Positions 25,694 to 33,500 of a stretch of DNA of 51,029 nt are shown in pieces. Position numbers and translations under genes: made by a program. The notes below the pieces were generated by a model, which was given only the letters and a program-made list of their open reading frames with translations, was not told where the DNA came from and searched no databases. Source of the stretch: an uncultured Granulosicoccus sp. (GTDB lineage Bacteria > Pseudomonadota > Gammaproteobacteria > Granulosicoccales > Granulosicoccaceae); NCBI GenBank assembly GCA_947492525.1, contig CANLNQ010000039.1, positions 1-51,029 on the forward strand, given 5' to 3'. Within the stretch, counting starts at the first letter, position 1. Each line of letters begins with the position of its first letter.

Positions 25694-25830
25694 AACCTGC
25701 AAATGCACTCTATACTCGTCTGAAACTTGAGAATACGTTTGCAGTCTATTCGATGGATGAAGGCAACTGCTTCAGACTCTTCTAACTCATAGCACCATCA
25801 GTCATCGCTGAGAGAACTCGGATACCCCAT

Positions 25831-26547
25831 ATGGACAAGCTCCATCTCGATCAACATATCTCCCAACAGTTCAATATGGAGCTGGAGGATATTCGCAACA
25901 AGGTCCTCACGATGGGCGGCCTGGTAGAGCAACAGGTCACCAACGGGCTGACCGCCTTGCTCGAAGCGGATAACGATCTGGCCAGCAAGGTTGCAGAGAG
26001 TGATTTCGAAATCAACAAGATGGAAGTCGACATCGACGAGGACTGCACACAAGTGCTGGCTCGCCGGCAACCGACAGCCAGCGATCTGCGCCTGATCGTG
26101 ACCGTCATCAAGGTCATCACCGATCTTGAACGAATCGGTGATGAGGCCGAAAAACTGGGCCGATTTTCCCGCGATCTGACCGACATGGCGGATGATCTTC
26201 CCAGTTATCGCAAGGAGTTGCGTCACCTGGGCGAATTGGTGAAGTCCATGCTACATGACTCGCTGGACGCTTTTGCCCGGCTGGACGTCGATGCGGCACT
26301 GGCTATCGCCCAACGCGATGAAGATGTCAATGACGAGTACCGGACTCTGGAAAGACTGCTGGGCACCCATCTGGTTGAAGACCCACGACAAGTGTCGAAA
26401 CTGTTCAAGATCACCTGGTGCGCCCGCGCTCTGGAGCGAATTGGTGATCACTCGGTGAATATCTGTGAGTACGTGGTCTATCTGGTCAAGGGACGCGACA
26501 TTCGGCACACCAGTTTCGACGATATTCGGTCCGAATTCATCAAGTAG
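25831..26547 (+). CDS. phoU: Phosphate signalling regulator PhoU
   Basis: PhoU links the Pst transporter to PhoR and represses the regulon when phosphate is plentiful. The 238-residue, all-helical product shows the two-repeat PhoU fold with E/DxxxD metal motifs (TVIKVITDLERIGDEAEKLGRFS and CARALERIGDHSVNICEYVVYLVKG). Last gene of the pst block. The length and order pstSCAB-phoU match E. coli. Confidence 0.96.
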   Translation: MDKLHLDQHISQQFNMELEDIRNKVLTMGGLVEQQVTNGLTALLEADNDLASKVAESDFEINKMEVDIDEDCTQVLARRQPTASDLRLIVTVIKVITDLERIGDEAEKLGRFSRDLTDMADDLPSYRKELRHLGELVKSMLHDSLDAFARLDVDAALAIAQRDEDVNDEYRTLERLLGTHLVEDPRQVSKLFKITWCARALERIGDHSVNICEYVVYLVKGRDIRHTSFDDIRSEFIK

Positions 26548-26566
26548 TACCGTTCTGCCTCACCGG

Positions 26567-26598
26567 CCTTGGTCAAGTCAGTCTGACTATGACCAGGG
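26567..26598. terminator. Long hairpin between phoU and the convergent protease gene
   Basis: A 14-bp stem with one bulge (CCTTGGTCAAGTCA with TGACTATGACCAGGG) and a 3-base loop, 20 bases after the phoU stop. No T-tract, but the convergent layout suggests a terminator for one or both transcripts. Confidence 0.45.
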
Positions 26599-26620
26599 CG
26601 GTACAGGCACTATCGGCGTC

Positions 26621-26680
26621 ACTCGAAGTCACTCGAAGTCACTCGAAGTCACTCGAAGTCACTCGAAGTCACTCGAAGTC
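26621..26680. repeat. 10-bp tandem repeat, six copies
   Basis: Six perfect head-to-tail copies of ACTCGAAGTC. The array overlaps the last codons and TGA stop of the convergent protease gene (stop at 26669-26671). The preceding GTC makes a partial seventh. Confidence 0.95.
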
Positions 26681-28348
26681 AGGGTCGCTGTCCAGTAGCG
26701 CTGGTAGTGATCGGGCCAGTCGGCCATCAACGAATTGCAGCCCTTTGCCCGGCGTGAAACGGATCTGATCCTGCCATTGGCGCCAGAGGTTCGTATCGAC
26801 CGGTTGCCTGTAACTCTTGTTCAACATCTGCGTCAAGTCGGGTCCCGGAGCCATGGCAGGACCGGCACCGCTGCCTGCCCCCTCTTCCTGCCTGCCATCG
26901 CTGAGCAGCACCAGGTCGATCCTGGACAGCCGCTGCGCGACCAGGACAAGGGATATCTGCGGAACCAGCCAGTCTGCCAATCTGTGGTCTGCTCTGGCCA
27001 GCACAAAGCATTGCTCTGTCATGAACAGGCGCCCCGTTCCCTGCAAGGCAGTCTTGCCCCGCTTGCAGGAAGGTTCATGCCACAGGCTGTCAGGCAGGGC
27101 CTGCATAACGGCATCGCGCTCTTGTCCCAGACGCAGTGCATTGATACCGGCTCTCTGCCCACCCTTGTTGAATTCGATCGGGTGTGCCGATGACGCCTCA
27201 TCCGGTCTGCCTTCAGGGTGCGTACTGCACGCTGTCAATCGCGAGGCCGCAGCGATCATCAGTAACAACAGCCAGACAGGATGCAGGGCCCCGCCGGATC
27301 GAGTGCTGTAGTTGCCATCTGTCACTTTCGACGAACCATCGCTTGTCGCGGCAGCCTGACGAATGGCGACAAGCTCTGATGACTGCTCAGGGACGCTGAT
27401 GTAATCTGCCAGCCAGGGAATGTAGTGCGATACATTGGTGTAGATGCCGTAGAAATCCGGTTGTGCACAGCCATTGCCGAAACTGGTGATACCCACCTGC
27501 ACGGGCTCGCCGCTTTGCAGGATGTACAAGGGTCCGCCGCTATCACCCGCGCAGGTGTCCACAGCCCCGGTGCTGAACCCGGCACACATCTGGGTTTGCT
27601 CCAGCAGGCCATTGTAGGAGATCGGGGAATTGCAGGTCTCGAGCGAGACGAGCGGTACCCGAGCTTCCTGAAGAATGGTGGGGTAGTCACTGGCCCGATC
27701 ATTCTCGTACCGTGTGGCACCCCAGCCCAGAATGAATCCCAGCGAGTCGGTATGATCTTCCGTTTCACCGGCGAACAGATTGCCGACGGGTGCATCCACC
27801 ACATTGGACAATTCCAGCAAGGCAATATCGTCCGGTGGAGATTCGAGCGAATTGTCGTAGTCGGGGTGGAGGATGATGTTGGTGACGCTCGTTTCCACGA
27901 AAGTCTCGTCCTCCGACAGATCGTGAATGCCGGCGACAATGCGCAGACTGGAAACGTCCTCCAATCGGCCGTAGATATCGAACAGACAGTGGGCAGCCGT
28001 CAGCACGTAACGTTCGGCAACAAGCGTTCCTGCACAGAAAAAGCGGTCCTCCAGAGGAAAGATGCCGGCTGTTGCGATAACCACCATGGAGGGCCAGTCA
28101 CCGAACTCGGCATCGTCGCCACCCAGAACACGTCGGGTGATCTCCAGATCATTGATGATCGCCTGCACGTCATCCGCGGCCGGTCCTGATTCCGACACGA
28201 GGGATTCATCAGCCCGCACGGAAGGGCTGGACAGCAGCAGCTGCGCCGCGATGCAAAAGCTGGTCAGAATCAGCCACAGGCACCGCTGCAATCCGTTGTG
28301 CTGTTTCGCAACGTGTCGCCACACGCGACGAAAAATCAGACCCTGCAT
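26669..28348 (-). CDS. Secreted trypsin-family serine protease with GlyGly-CTERM-like segment and extra C-terminal domain
   Basis: A chymotrypsin-fold (S1) endopeptidase. A signal peptide (hydrophobic about 23-41) precedes a propeptide and the activation site RR|VLGG at 73-77. Catalytic His120 (TAAHC), Asp174 (DIALLEL) and Ser270 (GDSGGP) are intact, and Asp264 in the S1 pocket predicts cleavage after Arg/Lys. After the protease domain (to about 318), SGGALHPVWLLLLM at 351-364 with a following Arg resembles a GlyGly-CTERM sorting tail, yet 190 more residues follow, starting with a lipobox-like LTAC (Cys374). That second part (about 375-559) is unrecognised. It is the last gene after GST, 125 bases downstream; the 10-bp array overlaps the stop. 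Confidence 0.85.
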   Translation of the reverse strand: MQGLIFRRVWRHVAKQHNGLQRCLWLILTSFCIAAQLLLSSPSVRADESLVSESGPAADDVQAIINDLEITRRVLGGDDAEFGDWPSMVVIATAGIFPLEDRFFCAGTLVAERYVLTAAHCLFDIYGRLEDVSSLRIVAGIHDLSEDETFVETSVTNIILHPDYDNSLESPPDDIALLELSNVVDAPVGNLFAGETEDHTDSLGFILGWGATRYENDRASDYPTILQEARVPLVSLETCNSPISYNGLLEQTQMCAGFSTGAVDTCAGDSGGPLYILQSGEPVQVGITSFGNGCAQPDFYGIYTNVSHYIPWLADYISVPEQSSELVAIRQAAATSDGSSKVTDGNYSTRSGGALHPVWLLLLMIAAASRLTACSTHPEGRPDEASSAHPIEFNKGGQRAGINALRLGQERDAVMQALPDSLWHEPSCKRGKTALQGTGRLFMTEQCFVLARADHRLADWLVPQISLVLVAQRLSRIDLVLLSDGRQEEGAGSGAGPAMAPGPDLTQMLNKSYRQPVDTNLWRQWQDQIRFTPGKGLQFVDGRLARSLPALLDSDPDFE

Positions 28349-28473
28349 GTCAAATGGCGCTCTCGAATCGTCTCCCGATCAGACTCTTAGCGACCGTTAC
28401 AGCAGTTTTCGCACCATTGACGGGGCTGTTTGTGACGCAGATGCCCTACACCGCGGGGCAGTGCGCATTGCCG

Positions 28474-29130
28474 TCAGGCTTTGTCCGCTGACTCGCCATC
28501 CTCGTCGAGCGGGTAACCCGGCATCAGCTTGTACGGATGCTCCCAACCCGGCAGCTGCCTGATACGCTCCAGCCAGGCGTCGATGGCCGGAAAATCTGTC
28601 TGCCACGAGCCGAAACCGATTTCATCGGGCCAGAACAGATAACCACACAGGGAAATATCGGCAATGGTGGGCTCTTCCCCGGCCACAAACTCCGATTTCG
28701 ACAGGCGACGCTCCAGTGTTTGCAGTGCCGACGTCGCTCGCTGATGCAGAAAGGCCGTGACCTCGTTCTCGCCCTGCTCGGTGAATTGTCGCAGGTATCG
28801 TAGCGGTGCGATATTGCCGGTGAGCTTGTGATTGTCGAACAGAATCCATCGCAGCACTTCTCTGTGCTGCGGTACTGATCGGGCGTCATACATCTCGAAC
28901 GAGTCGGCCAGATAGTCAAGAATGACTCCGGATTGTGCCAGTGTTACATTCTTGGCTTCCAGCGTAGGCACTTCACCCATCTCGTTGAGTTCCAGATACT
29001 CATCGGTACGTGTGGCGCCGTTGAAGAAGTCAACGAATACCGGCTCCCAGTCTGCTGAACACAGGTTCAGCATCAGCGCAGCCTTGTAGGCGTTACCCGA
29101 CTGGGCAAAACAGTGGAGTCTGAATTTCAT
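28474..29130 (-). CDS. Glutathione S-transferase family protein
   Basis: 218 residues with the GST layout: an N-terminal thioredoxin-like domain (MKFRLHCFAQSGNAYKAALML, then GEVPTLEAKNVTLAQSGVILDYLAD, containing the cis-Pro and the glutathione-binding Ser) and a helical C-terminal domain with the N-capping motif TIADISLCGYLF. The catalytic residue is likely Ser11 in the N-terminal loop. Substrate unknown. It lies 28 bases after the DUF1501 gene on the same strand, so probably co-transcribed with it, though a functional link is not obvious. Confidence 0.88.
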   Translation of the reverse strand: MKFRLHCFAQSGNAYKAALMLNLCSADWEPVFVDFFNGATRTDEYLELNEMGEVPTLEAKNVTLAQSGVILDYLADSFEMYDARSVPQHREVLRWILFDNHKLTGNIAPLRYLRQFTEQGENEVTAFLHQRATSALQTLERRLSKSEFVAGEEPTIADISLCGYLFWPDEIGFGSWQTDFPAIDAWLERIRQLPGWEHPYKLMPGYPLDEDGESADKA

Positions 29131-29158
29131 CGGATATACGGTTTTACGGACAGTGCCG

Positions 29159-30562
29159 TCAGGTGAACAGCCCGTAGTTTATCCAGCTATCGTCAAAATT
29201 GCTCAGATCCGGGAAAATGCCTGCAATATCGGCATTCGACAGCCCCATCCATGAAGCCAGAGCCGCGCCATACTGGTTCACTGACATGGACGGAATCACG
29301 CGGCCCTTGTCGCCTGTGTCATCGCTGCCACCAATGGCATAACTGGGCCAGTCACCTACCAGCTTGCCACCATTGACCGCGCCACCCATGACCAGATAAT
29401 GACCACCCCAGCCATGATCCGAACCATCGCCATTCACCGTCAGCGTACGTCCGAAATCCGAGGCCGTGAAAGTGGTTACCGCATCAGCAACTCCCAGTGC
29501 CGTCAACTCCTGTTGAAAGCTGCTCAAGCCCTTGTTCAGATCAACAGTGAGCTGCTCCAGACGTGGCGACTGTGCGTCATGCGTATCCCAGCCACCCATG
29601 CCGACAAAGTAGATCTGTCTCTTCTGCCCCATGATCTCGCGTCCGGCGATCAATCGCGCCACCATCTGCAGCTGTTCACCCAGATTGCTGTTCTCGGTAG
29701 CAAAATCCAGACTGGAAGGCCCGTGCTGATTCATCACGGATGACAACAACCTGGAGCTGTCACGAGCACGACCGAAAGATTCACCGGCAAACTGCTTGAG
29801 GATGTGGTCGTTCTGCAGAGCCAGAATACGCGACATCGCCTCATCGCGAGCGGTGTTGGTGCTGTAACTGTTTGCATCCAGATAATCCAGCAACTTCGCG
29901 CCGGACTTTGCATTGATCGAAATCGGTGCCGTATGGTTGCCCGACTGGAAATAATTGCTTCCGGCCACGGTAAACGATGGCGGGAGCGTCGAACCGGCAT
30001 TCGCATCACGCAGCAGATCGGCCATGCGCCCGCCCCATCCCGCACCCACGACGGATGTTGGCTGACTCGCAAGCCCCTTCTGCCACTGCTCCTGCTGGTG
30101 ATTGTGGGCAAACAGATCTGCCGGGATCGTCGCCGTCCCGTTGAGCAGGCCATTGCGTGTGACTGGCTGGATCAGGTTACCGGCATTGGCCACGATTGCC
30201 GCATTGCCGTCGTCATAGAGTTGCCGAAGATCCGGCAGGTTCTTGTTGAAACTGACGATGCCGTCGCTGGCTGCCAGCAAGTCAGACTGATCGAGTGCCA
30301 GACTGCCACGCGCAGTACGATATTCCTCATAGCGGGCGCTGTCTGACGGGACAAACAGGTTGAAGGAGTCACTGCCGCCGTACAGGAACACGCATACCAG
30401 AGCCTTGTAATCGTTCGTACCGGCCAGGTTGCTGGAGTCCGCCAGCGCCGAGCCCACCAGGCTCAGCTTGCCGCTCATGGCCCCGGCACCGCTACCGGCT
30501 ATCGCACAGGCCAGCGAACGCTTCAGAAATCGACGTCTTGCTTGATAGTGTCTGTTCATCAT
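29159..30562 (-). CDS. DUF1501 family protein with Tat signal
   Basis: Members of this family resemble the sulfatase/alkaline-phosphatase superfamily; their biochemical role is not established. The 467-residue product begins with a twin-arginine signal (RRRFLKR at 9-15) and a hydrophobic stretch, so export in folded form is expected. Family landmarks include KALVCVFLYGGSDSFNLFVPSD, the mid-region GMGGWDTHDAQSPRLEQLTVDL and the DFGRTLTVNGDGSDHGWGGHYLVMGGAV block. AAGGAG lies 3 and 6 bases before two ATGs (30562, 30559); the second is better spaced. It begins 7 bases after the DUF1800 stop, the usual DUF1800-DUF1501 pairing. Confidence 0.9.
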   Translation of the reverse strand: MMNRHYQARRRFLKRSLACAIAGSGAGAMSGKLSLVGSALADSSNLAGTNDYKALVCVFLYGGSDSFNLFVPSDSARYEEYRTARGSLALDQSDLLAASDGIVSFNKNLPDLRQLYDDGNAAIVANAGNLIQPVTRNGLLNGTATIPADLFAHNHQQEQWQKGLASQPTSVVGAGWGGRMADLLRDANAGSTLPPSFTVAGSNYFQSGNHTAPISINAKSGAKLLDYLDANSYSTNTARDEAMSRILALQNDHILKQFAGESFGRARDSSRLLSSVMNQHGPSSLDFATENSNLGEQLQMVARLIAGREIMGQKRQIYFVGMGGWDTHDAQSPRLEQLTVDLNKGLSSFQQELTALGVADAVTTFTASDFGRTLTVNGDGSDHGWGGHYLVMGGAVNGGKLVGDWPSYAIGGSDDTGDKGRVIPSMSVNQYGAALASWMGLSNADIAGIFPDLSNFDDSWINYGLFT

Positions 30563-30569
30563 GTGCTCC

Positions 30570-33500
30570 TTACATTTGAACCAGGTAGTCGGGGGACGCC
30601 ATGATCAGGCTCAAGGCGTCACGAACGCGACGCGATTGCCCGTCTTTGGTATCTGCCGACGGCAGCGATTCAATATGATCAATCAGAATGTTGCGCAGCC
30701 CATCGCTCATGCTACCGGAGAGCAGCAGCAGATCGAGCCTGTCGAGCAAGGCATCGGTACTGACTGCGGCCAGAGCCCGCTCTTCTGCCAGATTGATGTA
30801 GGACGATTTTCTCGCATTGCTGTCACCGTCATCATGCTCGTACTGGATCTGCCTGTCGATCCGGTTGGTCAGCAACAGAATCTTGTCTTCTGTGTAGATC
30901 TCCGCTTCGGGCGCCACCTTTCCGCGGCTGTAGATCGGGCCGAGAGGTGAATAGTCGGGATGGAAGAAATTGAAGACCGATGGCGACTTCAGCACGGCCT
31001 GGCCACCCACCGAGTCGAGGTCCTTCAAGTGAGGTGACGCGGTGTTGTAGACCCCGTCGACACTCTGCAACCCCACATGGACATCAAAAGCTCGCCAGAG
31101 GTGTGACAGACGCAGAATCGGCTCACGCAGCTTGCCGAAGTCCTGCACGTTCAAATGGCCGTAGCGCGCTTCATCATCCAGCAGGATCGCCTTGACGACT
31201 GCCCCCAGATCCCCCCTGACGCCCTGTCCATTGTCATTGAAAACGCGACTGACGCGCGCCACGTAGGCCGGTGTGGGATTGCTCGTCACCAGCTTCTGTA
31301 TCAGCTGTTTGGAAATGAAGGGCGCCACATTGGCATGACTGGCAATGGTATCCAGCGCCATCTGCAGATCCTGTTCGGCCGTTTGTCCGGCCGGCAGCGT
31401 CACGCCACCAAGCAGGGTTTTCGCGCCCTGGTCGTGATACTCCTGCCAGGCTTGCATGGGTGCGATCTTGTCGGCTCGGCTGTTGATGGCAGCCAGCGTC
31501 CAGTCGGTTGCACCACCAAAGTTCCAGCCGGTATAGACCCGCGAATACTCCTCGATCTGCTCCTGCGTGTAGGTATGAATGGGCTTGCCACCGGATGTCT
31601 TCTGAGTGCCATCGATGTTCAACTCGTAGAGCCCGATACTGAACAGCTGCAGTACCTCACGCGCAAAGTTCTCGTCCGCGCGGGTATTGCCCAGCATCTC
31701 GCCACGCTGGTTCTGCAACATGCTCAGGTATACCCCCATGACCGGACTGAGCGTGATCGTCTCCAGCAGGTCTCGATAGTTGCCGAAGGCGCCTTCGCGC
31801 AACTGGTCGTAATAGTGCGTGACACCATATTGAGCATTGCCCAGGGTGTAGCCCTGATCCGAGACCACGAAGATCTGACTCAGTGCGAAGGCCACGCGCT
31901 GGCGCAGTTGATCCTCGCCATCAACCACATCGCGCCACCAGACTTCGTGACGGGGCTCCTGCCGACTGCCGTTGCTGTTTGCCAATACAAAGTCCAGATG
32001 CGGCGCTCCCATCGGCAGACTCAACTGCTCATCGATCCACCCTTCCAGCCCGAGGGACTGCACGCGCGCTATCGATTCACTGCTGGTACCGAAGGTCGCC
32101 TGTGCCAGCAATCGCGCCGCCTCTTCCGCCGTTACACCTGTACCGGGGTCTGTCACCGTGACCGACAGCATCAGTGTGGCCACGGACTCTGTTTCCAGCT
32201 CATCTCGCACAGTCAGAGTCACTGCGTACTGTCCGGCGTCTGTCAGTTGAGTCTCGAGGATGACGCCTTGTGCCGAAATGGATCCTTCTTCCAGTGGCTC
32301 ACCGGAGTCATCCAGAGGTGACACCAGCCATTGATAAACATGTTCACCCTGGCCGCCTGCACTAGCGGAGGCATCCAGTGTGACATCGAACGGCGCTTCT
32401 CCTGACACGGAGCTGGCCGTGATCGAGGCCATCAAGGGTTCGACCTCTGCATCCAGTTCACTGATCGTGATGACCTGGGTGGCGGTATCCATCTGCCCTG
32501 CGTCATCCACAACCGTCAGGGTCACGGTGTAATCACCCACCGAGGAATAGCTGTAGCTCGGGCTGTCCTGATCGGATTGCCCCGTTTCGGTCGCATCACC
32601 GAAATTCCACAGAACGCTGGCAATCTCTCCATCATCCGTGGAGGCATTGACGAAGCTGACTGTAGAACCTTCGATAGGTGATACAACGCTGAACTGCGCC
32701 ACTGGCGGATTATCGACAGGAGCCGCTTCCACCATGATGACCACGCTGGCGCTCGCCTGATTACCGCTGGCATCACTGACAGTCACACGTGCCGTGTATT
32801 CGCCGGCTTCAGCGTAATCGTGACTCACGGACACCAGATCTTCACCCTGCTGAACGGCACCGTCACCGAATTCCCAAGCGTAGGCCACGATCGATTGATT
32901 GTCGGTGGATGCAGACGCATCGAGTACCGTGGTCAACGGAGCGGCTCCCTCGGCGACACTTGCCACAAGGCTGGCAACCGGTGCCTGAGAGTCTTGCATT
33001 ACCTCGATGGTCACCTGGTCAGTGGACTGCTGTCCTGCCGTATCGGTCACGGTCAACACGGCAGCGTAGCTACCCGCCAGCGGATAGACGTGTGCTGCCT
33101 CATCCTGCTCGCCACTGACCGGTTCGCTGCCATCACCGAAGTCGAAGGAGTAGCTGACAATACCGTTGTCATCGCTGGACTCGCTGGCATCGAAGCTTGC
33201 CTGCAGTGGGCCGTCTCCCTGCAATGGACTGGCGGACAGCGTTGCCACGGGCAATGCGTCTGTCACCGTCAGCATGCGAATGTCATCCACGCGGAAATCC
33301 CCACGGAACTGCACACCGTGGACAGCAATCAACTCGTTGTCCGGCTGCAAGGCGGCCAGATCCTGACGCACGTTGCGTGTGAAGGTCTGCCAGGTATTGT
33401 CGTACGCGCCGCTGCCAAGGCCGTAGCGCAGATTGCTGCTGGTGCTGTCACCACGGTTGCCGTTGTACTGGTCGTAGATCAGATAGCGAAAGCCTTGCGT

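Noticed and set aside
26621..26680. CRISPR array
   Set aside because: Units are 10 bp, head to tail, with no spacers and no cas genes nearby. The 9-bp, 13-bp and 18-bp arrays are rejected for the same reason.
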